Positions 38,071-49,479 of a DNA stretch of 64,000 nucleotides are shown here, in pieces (positions within the stretch are counted from its first letter, which is position 1; every line of letters begins with the position of its first letter). Origin of the DNA: Hydractinia symbiolongicarpus. Its lineage: Eukaryota; Cnidaria; Hydrozoa; Anthoathecata; Hydractiniidae. The position numbers and the translations under genes were made by a program. A model generated the notes under the pieces. It saw only the letters and a program-made list of their open reading frames with translations. It was not told the DNA's origin and searched no databases. The stretch lies in NCBI RefSeq assembly GCF_029227915.1, contig NC_079882.1:24495001-24559000 (forward strand), written 5' to 3'.

Positions 38071-41000
38071 AACACTCATTTAGACACAAGAAAGGCTAGC
38101 CCTGCATCTTTTTCCAATAAACTATAAACTAAACAATTACATAAAAGAGGATTTAGGTATATTTCTAGCATAGTGGAAGTGTAGTATAAAAAACTGATAA
38201 AGAATGTAAAAAGATAATTGGAAAGATGGGTTAGTAAACCTTCATATGTAAAAAAAACAGGGCTATTTTATAAAAACTTTCTATACTAACTGTCAAATTT
38301 TATCAATGTTAACTAACATAAGAAACAGTCAATCTCTTGCTCTGTGTTAGATCTCTATGTACATGATCAGACAGGGTTAAGACGTGAGGATACGAAAAAA
38401 AAGGGTTTTTTATTTTTTTCAGTGATTAAAAAGAAAAAGATCTGGGCTTTAAAATGGTGCAATAAAATGTATTTAAGATATATTATTATCCCTAAAAATT
38501 TTTTTTTTCATAAACTACTTTTTTGTTATGGGATAAAGATCAAATATTTGTTCACACGTAATCATCTTGGGTATTAATTTTTACTACTCAATTATGTTCA
38601 AGGTTATAAATGATAGCCGACTCAAAGAGGAAAATGATTTTCGTATGTAGTTAAAAGATTCTTTTTAAGTTTTTCTCCTATTTCCCATAAGGACATTTTT
38701 TTTCTTTTTTGTCTTCCGAAGTTGAATATAATTTACTGTGAAAAACATGGCAAAACCAGTTTATAAGTTAACAGCGAATAAAAATGTCCTATCGTCATAA
38801 AGCTTTTATATCATCAAAAAAAGAAGAAAATCCAAAACAAAAATATTTGACTCACCAGCTAAAAGAAGATTAAAGCAAAAGGTTTCTACTGCCGATTGCC
38901 AAGCACTAGTCGAAAAGATTTTTGTTTCTAGAATTTGTTTTTGTTTTACCCATACTCAACTGTGTATAATTGCCAATAAGAGCGAAGGAGTGCAGCATAA
39001 GCAGAAGATGTGAGAAAAACTTGTTAACAAATAGTTGTTACCATAGTGATCAATTATTATGCAGAAGTATAAGATTTCTGTAAGAAACTTAAAAGCTCTT
39101 TTTCACAGTGTTAAATTTTTAAGAGAGTATCACTTACGTTTTAAATCTCTTTTACAAAACTATAAAGGATGTGGGGTGGAGAGCACGCTTAGTGTAGAGG
39201 AATGTTTGATCTAAAAATGCTTTTTTTTACTTCTTGAGAATGAGTAGAACGCGAGTTATAATGAGTTTTCTGACAATTAGAGGTCAAAAATTGTGGAAAA
39301 ATTTTAATACTAAATAACTCCAAAAGTAAAAAACATTAAGAAAAAATTAAAAAAGCGTTTTTAGATCAATGTCTTGTGATCACAAAAAAGCAAACAGCAA
39401 ACTTGAGATATTAGTTGTTTTGTAAAAGAGATTGAATTTGTAGGAGGGGGTCATTTTCTTTCGTGTTTATTAAACCTTCAAATTTTATTTTTTTCTTAAT
39501 AATTTTTATACCATTATATAGGTAATCATATAGGCTTTCTAAAAATATATACATTAATATATCAAAATAAAGTTTTGGTGAATTAAAAGCATTTTAAAAT
39601 ATCACAGCGTTTTCGTATACTCATGCCTTAATAAAACATAACAATAAAGTTAGTAAAATTAGTATATTTTGTTGAAAATTATGCAACTTGCATGTTCAGG
39701 TTAGTAAGTTGTTGATAGGGTAATTTTTCTTACGTTTTCCTTCAACATGAACATAAGCATTAGCCCAATCACTTTGTCCCATTTTATTTTTTGACGCCAT
39801 TTTTATAATGTAGTCTGACCAGCTTTTTAAGTCAGTAAGTTGATAAGTTAAAACGTTAGCACTTAATCTAACAGTTTTAAACATAATGTCACGTTCCTCT
39901 CTGTAGTACAGGATAAACTCTGTGATGTCGTCAGAGCACAAGTAGCCAAGTGCAGTTTTCTAAAGCAGCAGAACAAAAATTATTAATTATATATTAATAA
40001 TGACAAGTTTTAAAGTAAAGATGGTGTTTGTTGTAAAATAAATTACCTTCCAGCTTAGTGTGATTGTTTTCGCAGCTTTGTTGACAGCGATTAAGTTTTG
40101 TGGTTTAATAGGTTCTAAACACATGAAAGTTTGCATGTGAACAAATTCGAAACAAAAAATTACCGTAGAACAATTGAACTGAAAGGTGAATATGAAAATT
40201 TGGTATGTATCAAATTGCTTTTTCTTACGACCCCTACCCCTGCTCACACCTGTATGTTTTTGCCCAACCCTCCCTCCCTTGTGTATCTCGACTTTCAAAA
40301 AATTCTATAAAAATATTTGAAAAGTAAAAATCCTGATTTTTTTAAGACGCTCGTATTAGGATTCTATGAAAACATCTTATTTTACGAAAACATATTATTC
40401 TATTAAAACATTTATTCTATGAAAACGTTAGGGTAAGTGAAATAATTTCATCTATTTCTATTGACTTAAGACGATTCTAGAAAAATAAATTGTTGTTTCC
40501 TTGCTTGAGTTTGAGGATTGTCTTTACGTAAATAAAAGACATTTAGCTGCGAGTAAATTTAACCCTTAAATTTTGTATCGTGACAGTCAAATGTCAATAT
40601 TGAACAGTCAATGACAAAAATAGGGACAAATAAGGCATAGACAAAAATAGGGACAAATAAGCAAACTTACTACCACGCTGTGTTGTTGTTGTCACAGTTC
40701 TAACCTCAGGTAATCCACACCCATTTAAGTTATAAACACGCAAAATAAACTTGTATTCTGTACAACTTTGCAAAGTTGGAATAAGCTTGGTATATGAAAT
40801 AGGAATGCTTGTCGTCAATGGATCAACTTTGAACTGATTTATGTAATAAAGTATTTTATTGTCAACAATAAAATACGAAAAATAAAAAAAGCGGACATCT
40901 TTCTTGACCTGTTTCCACAGTATGTTTATACTATCTTTTTTCACATCAGATACATTGAAGTTTCTAACCTTGCTCTCTATAAAAAATATGGGGAAAATTA

Positions 41001-41866
41001 AATTATCAAAAAATATATTTTAATTTAAAGTAATATATAACTTTATGTTTTTATGTTAAATCATAATGCATTACCCAGTTTGACAATGGAACTACAACCA
41101 ACTATATCCACCCTCAAAGCAATTCCAACATAATAATTCTTTGGGTAAAATCTCACATATCTCGCTGTAACCGGGCATGGTAACTTCTGTGTAACTATAG
41201 AATTGCCATTAATGTTTCCTGCAAACACCTGTAAATAATATTTTAACATCAGCATTGGTTTAGCGAAGAAAGAAGTAGAAAACAAAAACAGTTCTTACAT
41301 GGTCAACAGAGTTCACATTTAGGAATTTACTGAAAATGTGTCCGTCATCTCCAAAATAAAGGTGATATGATTTCACAAAGAAGTTTCCTGCAGGTAAGCC
41401 TTGTGTTGATACACCAGTAATGGTTTTAACAGCACCCAAATCTACTTGTAAGTAATCAGTAGGTACTGATCCATCAAAGTTTTGAGGAATCCAAGCAGAT
41501 TTTAAATTATTTAATCTTCCTTGTAATGGGCCATAGTTTTCAGTACTAGATGAAGCTGTAAATGCACTGCTTGGTAGGTAACCCGTAACACTTGCACCAA
41601 GAGGCTGTGAACAATTTTCTAGAACAACGTTAAACTAACTAATATACACTGACAATATCTGCAAAACTTTGCTTCTTGTAAAATTATGAAATCAAAGCTG
41701 GATCTCTGTATATTTTTATTTGAAATCTACTGAAAAAGATTTCAGGCGAAAAAAAAAAAAATAGTCAACTACAGAGCAGCTTACCTTGGGTGATGCAAAC
41801 GCTTGGGCATATCAAAATATTTAAAACTATAAAAAAAAGTGATAGTGTAACAATATGTGATAACAT
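23745..41866 (-). CDS. Receptor-type tyrosine-protein phosphatase with F5/8 type C and fibronectin III ectodomain
   Basis: Thirty-one exons, in transcript order: 41866-41785, 41618-41299, 41228-41075, 40976-40671, 40114-40047, 39959-39734, 37943-37873, 35493-35268, 35189-34893, 34681-34611, 34504-34297, 33404-33114, 33002-32293, 32029-31834, 31382-31280, 31131-30843, 29762-29717, 29497-29383, 28608-28529, 28409-28176, 27691-27615, 27532-27496, 27183-27086, 26776-26645, 26433-26282, 26161-26026, 25670-25521, 25441-25133, 24998-24825, 24443-24153, 23816-23745. Every junction has GT..AG and matching phase. The sum is 5,721 nt, i.e. 1,906 residues plus stop. Order: signal peptide (1-25), F5/8C (about 29-183), nine FN3 domains, a membrane-proximal FN3-like domain, TM (about 1235-1257), PTP D1 (catalytic C1529), PTP D2 (C1837). 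It should remove phosphate from tyrosines under control of an adhesive ectodomain. The donor of exon 4 could alternatively lie 3 nt earlier (40674). Confidence 0.93.
25468..25500. repeat. (GAAC)n microsatellite
   Basis: Six to seven tandem GAAC units lie in the intron between the last D1 exon and the first D2 exon of the phosphatase. Confidence 0.85.
25521..28409 (-). other. Membrane-proximal PTP domain (D1), catalytically complete
   Basis: Exons from 28409 to 25521 hold all PTP motifs: [53 protein letters not shown] with the general-acid Asp at about residue 1497, [11 protein letters not shown] with the nucleophile Cys at about residue 1529, and the Q-loop MVQTEEQY. Nothing essential is missing, so D1 should be active. 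Confidence 0.92.
29150..29338 (-). repeat. tRNA-derived SINE-like repeat in phosphatase intron
   Basis: On the minus strand it starts GGCGGAGATGGTGTAGTGGT (A-box-like) and continues to a degenerate B box (GGTATGAGTACC), then a body of about 120 bp. It lies in the intron just downstream of the TM exon. Confidence 0.5.
29383..29497 (-). other. Transmembrane exon of the receptor phosphatase
   Basis: It encodes [20 protein letters not shown] followed by LYLR, one strongly hydrophobic helix. The next exon (28608-28529) begins with the basic stop-transfer sequence SSRRKKKDK. This fixes ectodomain outside, phosphatase domains inside. Confidence 0.9.
30121..30266 (-). repeat. SINE-like repeat, left member of an inverted pair
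   Basis: The reverse complement matches 4715-4860 over its full length, including the CACTA(A/G)CATA-type ends and the right-hand AGCAAAGTAGTTCTTCTT block. Its end abuts the start of the plus-oriented copy at 30262. Confidence 0.65.
30262..30366 (+). repeat. SINE-like repeat, right member of an inverted pair
   Basis: It matches 4744-4860, with GGCTCCCAGTTCTGGGGACC and GGGTCGAATTCC as the B-box region, ending CTCTTTAATATGAC. It is head-to-head with 30121-30266, and the pair can fold into a long hairpin. Confidence 0.65.
31585..31693 (+). repeat. SINE 3' fragment with (AAT)n tail
   Basis: CCAGGACCATTTCGCAGGACC and GATAACAGTACAAAT parallel 1768-1815. A run of about eight ATA/AAT units at 31651-31680 forms the tail. 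It lies in the intron between exons 32029-31834 and 31382-31280 of the phosphatase. Confidence 0.45.
35500..37870. other. Large phosphatase intron, no gene inside
   Basis: A 2.4-kb AT-rich intron between exons 37943-37873 and 35493-35268. Short open frames on either strand have no recognisable product. Confidence 0.6.
38020..38070. repeat. (TTAG)n microsatellite
   Basis: About twelve near-perfect TTAG units in the phosphatase intron between exons 39959-39734 and 37943-37873. The unit is TTAG, not a TTAGGG telomere repeat. Confidence 0.9.
41075..41618 (-). other. F5/8 type C (discoidin-like) domain exons of the receptor phosphatase
   Basis: Two exons (41618-41299, 41228-41075) encode the domain. 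It starts with a Cys (NCSQPLG) and ends with a Cys (VDIVGCSS). Between are the family signatures [14 protein letters not shown] (the LQVDLG block), ITGVSTQG, Y-x-L-Y-F-G-D and ARYVRFYP. Such domains bind lipids, glycans or proteins at the cell surface. Some 150 residues fits the usual length. Confidence 0.85.
41785..41866 (-). other. Signal-peptide exon of the receptor phosphatase
   Basis: ATG at 41866-41864. The 27 codons carry a hydrophobic core ([15 protein letters not shown]) followed by small and Cys residues (CPSVC), a typical cleavable signal peptide. The exon ends in phase 1, like the other ectodomain module borders, and joins to NCSQPLGAS of the next exon. Confidence 0.8.
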
Positions 41867-42179
41867 AACAAGAAGTGCTGAGATTTTCTAGAATTTGATT
41901 ATGCATTACGAAAGTAGTAAATACAGGAAATTCCATACCCACACGTGCACGCCTATACATGCAATAGCTGTCCAGGCCTGCAATTTATCAAACGTGCCAA
42001 ATTATTATAGAGGATTTAACTGATGAAAGCTACATTTTTAAAAAAATCAATGTCAAATATTTTGAGATTCAACTGCATTATCAAATACAGTCCAATACAA
42101 CATACAATCTTGTGGTTAAATTAGTTTTTTTTTAAAAAAAAAAAGGTTTAAATGTATTTAATTGAATGTTATTTTCATC
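41867..42179. other. Upstream region of the receptor phosphatase
   Basis: The sequence before the ATG at 41866 should hold the 5' UTR and promoter on the minus strand. No TATA box or initiator can be singled out in this AT-rich stretch. Confidence 0.3.
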
Positions 42180-42180
42180 T

Positions 42181-43243
42181 ACCGTATTTTCAGTATATAA
42201 CCCGCGGGTTATAAGTTGATTTTTACGACTTCCACCATTGGTGCAGGTTATAATGTGGTGGGGGTAATGTGATAAGTTTTATATTTTCTGTCATTTATTG
42301 TGAAATTTAAAGTTTATACATTTAATGAAGTAAATAGTACCAACGGAATAAAATGCGTACATTAATATAACTCCATGCGCGATTTAATTTTTTTCATACA
42401 GTGAAATCGCTTTAACTTTCTATTGCTTGCCAGTGCTAATATTACGAGCTCTCTCTGAAACACAATTCTGGAGATCATTTTTCTTTTGTGTTGAATATAA
42501 TTCTAATCTATTTATATCTTTGCAATCACATTGAGCACATTGAAATGATTTGCTTCTGGTAATAGAGCAATATAGGAGGTATCATTTTTAGGTTAAATTG
42601 ACAGGTATTTCGCAACCTAGTGCACAGGACTTAATTTTTGATTCCTGTTAAAAATATTGAAAAATGGTAAAATTAAAGTATAGATAATAATTTTCTTTTT
42701 TATCTTTGCTACCTTCGAGCAACAGGTGGCCACTGAAAATATCAAAAATAAATATAAAATACAACTAATAAGACACACGCAACTATCTCCTCCTCATTGC
42801 CGCCATTCATATTATCATGCACACTGTGATTGCTTAGATATAAATAGATAACAAAATTCTATAAACATTAGAAAAGAATGTTCCGTACATCGCTGTTACA
42901 GACAATCCGTGATAATTATGTTTATCTTTATGCCAAAAAAACTTAAATATACTAGTTCAGACACTCGGTTCTCGTGTTTGGTGTTCACGAGTTTAAACGT
43001 CCCCCACTTGTCTCCAGCATGAAAAAACAGAACACACGCACATTTTTATAAAATGATTAGGGTAACTAAAAATACGCTAAATTTTTTTCTTAGCACGATG
43101 CGGGTTATGCAAAAGGTGTGGGTAAGTAAAACACACTAATTGAAATTTTATGCGGGTTATACAAAGGTGCAGGCTATCTGATAGCGTCTAGTTTATAACT
43201 CACTAAAAAAGCTGAACTGCGGGTTATACCTGTGGTTAATTTA
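42181..43243. repeat. Candidate ~1.06-kb element with GCGGGTTATA-type ends
   Basis: The left edge contains ATAACCCGCGGGTTATAAG and the right edge GCGGGTTATACC. The GCGGGTTAT(A/G)C or GCAGGTTATA motif recurs inside (near 42245, 43090, 43150). Reverse-complementing the right edge gives GGTATAACCCGC, matching the left edge loosely. No coding region; a decayed non-autonomous DNA transposon is the best guess. Confidence 0.4.
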
Positions 43244-46200
43244 TTTTATTTTTATTTGTTTACTGTTAATTATATTTACACATAATTTTTTTTGCATATT
43301 AGTTCATACTTTTTATTTGTTTTTAAATATATTTTTTTTAGATAAGGAGAAAATTAGATCTTAGGAGTTACTTCACTTTTCTGTTTTTCACAATTAGCAA
43401 AGTATAGCTACAGCATTAAAAAACTCTCATTTCTCAAAGAAATCTAACAATTACAAACAATACATGGCTTATCTCGATTTTAGAGGAATCATATTAAATC
43501 TCTTACATTAGAATTACCATATGGTAAACTGCAAGCCTTGTAAGTCCCTTGAAGTTTGTTTAAAAATCGCACATATTTTAAATTAATAAAATTGTATTTA
43601 AACGTGCGATTCGCAGCGCAAGTGTAGTTTTCCTCCTGGAATTCCCTGAATCAATAGAAGAACTCTAGAGTACAAGTTATACTTTCTTACCTGTGATAAC
43701 TATTAACTTCTTCATACTAATTACATACCATTATTTTAACATAAGTATTTTTTTTCCTAAAGAAGAAATGCATATTTAAATTTTCACAATTAATAAATCC
43801 ACATTTTTCCTTTTAAACTTGATGTATTGACAATTTTTTGATGATAGCTGAAGTCTAATCCCAATTGCAAGTATATCTATTCAGTGGCAGATGCACTTAG
43901 TCACACAGTCACATCCTAGTAATACCTAAACTCCCTCTACCTGATGCCTGAACTTTGCACCTCGCTTGGAACAGAAAATTCTAATCTCTAACAAAGACAT
44001 GGCTACATAAACTGAATGCATATACAGAAAAAAACATATAGGATAGAAAAGATAGCTTCTTGTATAAAAAAACAGAGCAAAAAGCTAAGTATAGCAGAAG
44101 GAAAATTGCAAGTTATAGCTTTTTTATTTAAGAGATGACTTGTGAAAAGCGTACACTAAATGTCGATCCAGTACCTCGCCTAGTACGCCATCATCATCGC
44201 CAAAATTAAAAAATGTCAAACTTTGAAATAAGAAGTAATTGCATGTATGATCTGGCTTTGGGTGGCCTCCTGGGCACATTCCAGACTACACAGGCAAGAC
44301 AAATACATTAAAAAATTCCAGTTTTTGTCGTTTTTCCACAGTCCAGTTTTAAAATAATTTTAATTCCCTAAAACATTGACGCCTTATGATATAAAATGTT
44401 TAAGCATCACATCTGAAGAGTAGATTGGCGTTTAGCATACACTTTATCTCTGAATAGATTTTTTAATTAAGCAAAAGGCTCGGTTGAAATAGATGACTCA
44501 AAATTCTGATGTCCTTTTTGTTGAGTTCCAAAGTGTGTGTCAAAACTAAGTGATTTTAAGAATGCATAAAAATGTGATGTCTACAACATGTACAAATGTT
44601 AAAGAAATATACTTAACAGTGTATGGTATGGAGAGGAAACCCTTGAATATTTCTAAGAGCTAATGACTAGGAGAACAAGAAAAGGAGAAGGTAGTTGGCA
44701 GATGTAGAAATAAGAAATAGTTAGGACAACTTTAGCTAATTTTATGGATTAGTGTAATATTGATATGACTTTGTGGGATGTTGAGAAGTGTTGTCATTAA
44801 ACAAATTCCAAACCTAATACCTTCTGAAACATCCTTTTCACTGCTTTTATGTTACATTGCGTTTTTCTTCACTTTTGTGAGGTAGCACAGTTTTAAAAAA
44901 CAGAAAAATATTTACGAAATAAATTAAACAGTTAATGACACATATACGTAATATTACAATCACTGTACAAGCTTTAAAGACTAAAAGTTATAAATAAATA
45001 AAAAATAAATAAACTGAGAAAACTGATAAAGAATAATAAAACCTGCAAACTTTGGCAACGTTTCGAAGGAATATCTTTTAATAAGCTGCTGCTTTCTTAG
45101 ATGGTAAAAGGTTAAACACACAATGAAAATATTTTAAATCATAGTAAAAAATAAAATATATTTCTTTCCTTATCCTGATGCCACACTAGTGTGTTGAAGG
45201 AAAACATTGAACAATATAAAAAAGTTTAGGAGGATCTTGAATGATGATTGAACAACAAGAAAACAAATCTACCATTTTTTAAGTGTAAATTGCTTTGCAT
45301 GTCAAAACAAAACCAAATATTAAATAATAACACTATTTGAAAGCAAAAAAAATCAATGGATGTAAATTTCTGATAAGTTTTAAATATATAAAATGACATC
45401 ATCAAATTCCTGAGCTTTTAAGTGATTGTTTTCTTATGTTGTAAAAAAATATAATTTATGTTTCTCATGTTTCAAAAAACAACAATCTTTCAGATAAAAC
45501 ATTTATCAGAAACAAAATATTTTCCTTCTAACACTTTCACAAATTTTACATGTTTTTATAAGAAAGTCTAAAATCAGAAAAATAATTAAATTCTGTAATT
45601 TTAAACCTTCTTAAGTTTCTTAAGGTAAAGTTGCTGAGAACATGTTGAATGAAGAAAATAAAAAAGTTAAAACTAATTGTTTGTTTTTGTACTACTGAAT
45701 TAAAAAAAATACAGTATTAGAATATAAACATAAGTTAATACAGCATAACAAATAATTAATAACGCTAGTAATTCAGTTGCAACTTGAAAATGGGTGTTAA
45801 CACTCGAAACACATTGGAAAATTTTGTTTTGATTCGATTCTTGTTGTGTGACCATCAAGTGGGGTTGCACTGTAATCGTTCCTAACCACAATCCATATTG
45901 TAACCAAACCTTTTAAAAATTTTAAGAGGGTCTTTATTATAAAAAATGTAAATCTGAATTTTTATAAGTAAAATCATTCATATTTCGTTTTAACCACGCT
46001 AGAGCATAACAATCATGTTATAATTCCAAAAATATTTTGGTAATTACATGTGGACACACCCTTATTATAACTGTGTTCTGCTTTAAAATCTCCTTTCCCA
46101 TGCAACAAAATGAACAAATGAGTAGTATAGTTTTCAATGAATTATCTTTAACAAATATAAACAGATAAGCTAATGTTTTTAAGAACAATGGTATAACACA

Positions 46201-46290
46201 CAGCCATGATTGTGCCTTTAAATAAATGGAAAGTTTAAAATATAATATAAAATTTTAAAATATTTCAAAAATATTTTTATCCATACAGTA
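43244..46290. other. Intergenic, AT-rich, nothing recognised
   Basis: About 3 kb with A+T-rich runs and short open frames only. No domain, RNA gene or clear repeat was recognised. Confidence 0.5.
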
Positions 46291-46318
46291 AATCATCATC
46301 ATCATCATCATTCTCGGC

Positions 46319-48055
46319 TTAACGTCCGTTTTCCATGCTAGCATGGGTTGGACGGGGTATATTAATGACCCTCTTCCAATCTGATCTAGACTGTGTTAGA
46401 TCTAAACTCAACTTCCTCTCTATTAAGTCTGTCCTTATAACCTCCTGCCAAGTCTTTCTCGGTCTGCCTCTGGGCTTTGCCCCAGGAACTATCAAGTCTC
46501 TACACTTTCTTACCCAATTATCCTCCTCCATTCTTTCCAAGTGCCCCAGCCAATTCAATCTTCTTATCTGGATAACATCTTTAATTCTACAGAGACTTAG
46601 CCTGCTTCTTAGCTCATCTGAACTCTTTCTGTCTCTCAGACTGGCATTACACATCCACCTAACCATTCTCATATCATTCCTTTCTAAACGGTCAAGATCT
46701 TCCTGCTTCACTGCCCATGTCTCACTACCGTACAACATAACACTTCTTACACAGGCCTCATACAACCTACCTTTTACCTCAATTGACAGAACTCTGCTAG
46801 TCAATAAAGGAAGTAACTCTCTAAACTTTTTCCAAGCAGAACCTATCCTGCAAGTAACACTTCTTCCAACACCCCCTTCACTGCCCAACATATCACCTAA
46901 GTAACAGAAGTTCTTAACTATCTCTAACGAGCCACTGTTGTACATCATTAAAGCTGGAAATACTTCATTCTCTATAATCTCACCTTTGCAACGCTTGCAT
47001 ACAAACTGTATGCCAGCTCTTAACCTTCCACTAATACTACTGCACTTCTTATGTACCCAATGCTTGCAAGTCTGACAAAAAATTGAGTTACTACCAACCC
47101 CTTTCCTGCAAACTCCACAAGGCCACTTTCCAACTACAAGGTCACACTTGGCTGCAATGCTACTTATCATGACTTTAGACTTTGCTGTGTTTACCTTCAG
47201 CCCTTTTTCTTCTAGTCCTTTCTTCCACTTCTCAAACTTTTCAACTAATTCTTCCATCGACTCTGCTATGAGAACCAAATCATCTGCATACAATAACTCC
47301 CATGGACAACCTGTTCTGAACTCCATCGACAGCGCTTCTAAGACTAGAATAAACAACAAAGGACTAAGTACAGAACCCTGATGTACACCAACATTTACAC
47401 TAAATTCATCACTAAGTGAATCGTTAATCCTGACACGACTTCTAGCATTGCTGTACATAGACTGAACCATCGTAACTAGCCACTCATCCACACCTAATTT
47501 TCTCATAGCCCACCAAATAACTTTACGTGGCACTCTATCAAAAGCTTTCTCTAAATCTACAAAGGCAAAATAGAGATTCTTTCTCTTTCCTAAATACTTT
47601 TCCTGAAGCTGTCTGAGTAAAAATATTGCATCTGTAGTGCCACGCCCTGGAACAAAACCAAATTGCATCTTATCTATATCAATTCTTTCTCTAAGTAACT
47701 TATCAATCACTCTTTCAATAACTTTCATTACTTGATCAACCAACTTCAAACCTCTATAGTTACCCCTTTCTAATGCATCACCCTTGCCCTTGAAACAATT
47801 CACTATTACACTCGACTGCCACTCACTCGGAATAGCACCATCCTTTATAATCTGGTTAGCAAGACTTGTAATAAGCTCAACTCCAATATATCCAGATGCT
47901 TTTACCATCTCTGCAACAATACCTGATACTCCTGCAGCTTTGCCAATCTTCATTTTCCTAATAGCCTCCACTACCCATTCTGTCTTGATCTGCATGGCTG
48001 GCCCTTCTACGACATCATCATCAGACAAATTATCCTCGTCCCAATCAAACTCCAA
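46319..48055 (-). pseudogene. LINE reverse transcriptase reading frame (3' part of the ORF)
   Basis: 578 residues from the first Met after the frameshift. RT motifs: IPSEWQSSVIVNCFKGKGD, NYRGLKLVDQVMKVIERV, FGFVPGRGTTDAIF, YFAFVDLEKAFDRVPR (first catalytic Asp), HQGSVLSPLLF and LLYADDLVLIAES with the YADD box at 256-259. Residues 313-356 form a C4HC3 (PHD-like) cysteine/histidine cluster (CGVC, CQTC, HKKC, CKRC). The C-terminal half (NFCYLGDMLGSEGG, ARYEACV-like thumb, RLNWLGHLERM) is typical of RTE-like elements. No in-frame stop interrupts it. Confidence 0.88.
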
Positions 48056-49479
48056 GCTACCCTTTTCTCCTCCTCTGTGCTAGCCAAAACACCTTCATCA
48101 TTACGTATACACTTCTCACCTACAATATCTTGATTAGTCTTCTTCATTTGCTTTGCTATCTTGAATACCTCATTGCGCTGGTCTTCCCTTCTTAACACAT
48201 CTGCAAATCTGTTTCTCTCTGCTTCTGATTTTGCCTTATACACTGCTGTACGAGCCCGACGCTTAGCTTCTAAGTAAATATTTTTACTACCACCTGACTT
48301 CCACTCTTTCCAAAGTTTCCTCTTTTCCTTTATACACTGGTCAACCTCATTATTCCACCACCAGGTCTGTCTATGTCTAGCTGGTCCTTTCGTCCACCCA
48401 CAGATATCATCAGAAGCTTCTAGAAGACAATTCTTCAAAGTAGTCCAAGTACTTTCAACATTGTCACTATCACATTGACTATTGTAGGCTAACTGCTGAA
48501 CTTTTGCACTAAATTGTCTTGCTACAATCTCTTCCTTCAGCTTCCAGACTTTTCGACGGGGCCTGTACTTTCTCATGGCTTCTCTGACACTCTTCAAGAT
48601 AATATCACAAACCAGCAACCTATGCTGGGAAACACACTCTTCCCCCGATATAACTTTCACGTCCTTCACCACTTTCTTGTCTGACTTTCTAACCAAAAAG
48701 TAATCTATCTGTGTCTTACAACCACCTGACTCATATGTTATCAGCCTACTCTGTCTCTTACTGAATGATGTGTTGCAAACCACCATGTCCGTTGCCATTC
48801 CAAACTCAAGCAATCTCTCCCCTTCCTTATTTCTGCTCCCAAATCCATAGCCTCCATGCACACCTCTATAACCTTCAGATGACTTCCCAACATGACCATT
48901 AAAGTCGCCGCCCACCATGACAAGTTCAGTGTCTCCAAACTTTGATGTGACTGCTATTAACTCATCATAAAACTTATCTTTATCTTCCTCACTGAGTCCA
49001 CACTGTGGAGCATAAACTGACAGAAAAGTGACAATCCTATTACCTATCAAAAACTTTATCACTATAATACGACTATTAACACGCATAACATCTATTACTT
49101 TTTCTACCCACTTCTCTGCAACGAATATGCCAACTCCTCCATATCCATCACTATTACCAATCCAAAAAAGCTTATACCTTGCCCTCCTACCTTCCACAAA
49201 TCTCACTGAAGCTCCTCTCCACCTAACTTCCTGAACACAACACATATCAACAGATCTACGTTCCAACATTTCAACTACTTCACCTGCTCTACCTCTCAGA
49301 GTACCAACATTTACACTAGCCATCCTCAACCTAGTGTTATCTACCTTGTGATGTGATAGCTGGGTAACGGTCTGACGATGCTCACATCTGACATCTGTCC
49401 TACCGTGCGCGACACCTTCACTCCTTAGAGTTCCAGCCCCGTTTACGCAGTTTGTCTGATTAACTATTCTTACGGCCAT
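48007..49479 (-). pseudogene. LINE endonuclease-containing reading frame (5' part of the ORF)
   Basis: An APE-type endonuclease with its catalytic blocks: MASVNVGTLRG (start of the fold), CCVQEVRWRG with the metal-binding Glu, VYAPQCGLSEEDKDKFY, VMVGGDFNGHVG with Asp and Asn, and SQHRLLVCDI with the terminal His. A helical Lys/Arg-rich linker follows to about 48095. Compared with the copy at 62101-62200, a 31-nt segment is missing at 48050/48051. The frame therefore shifts and stops at 48007-48009, before the polymerase domain. Endonuclease residues themselves look intact. Confidence 0.85.

Larger units (their letters stand above)
30843..40976 (-). other. Fibronectin type III array of the receptor phosphatase
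   Basis: Nine FN3 repeats are recognisable by a Trp in strand B (ILW, LSW, LVW, LQW, IQW, IEW, ISW, VKW) and by Leu plus Tyr in the E-F region (e.g. [33 protein letters not shown]). The seventh is divergent (ITYII in strand B). A tenth, longer membrane-proximal module (31382-30843) has the R-R-T-R sequence (residues 1129-1132), a minimal furin-type R-x-x-R. Repeats 2, 3 and 5 are split by an intron right after the strand-B Trp; repeats 1, 4 and 6 are single exons. Module borders are almost all phase 1. Confidence 0.85.

Noticed and set aside
46335-46904. 189-codon plus-strand open frame
   Set aside because: Exact antisense of the LINE reverse-transcriptase frame, which has all motifs.
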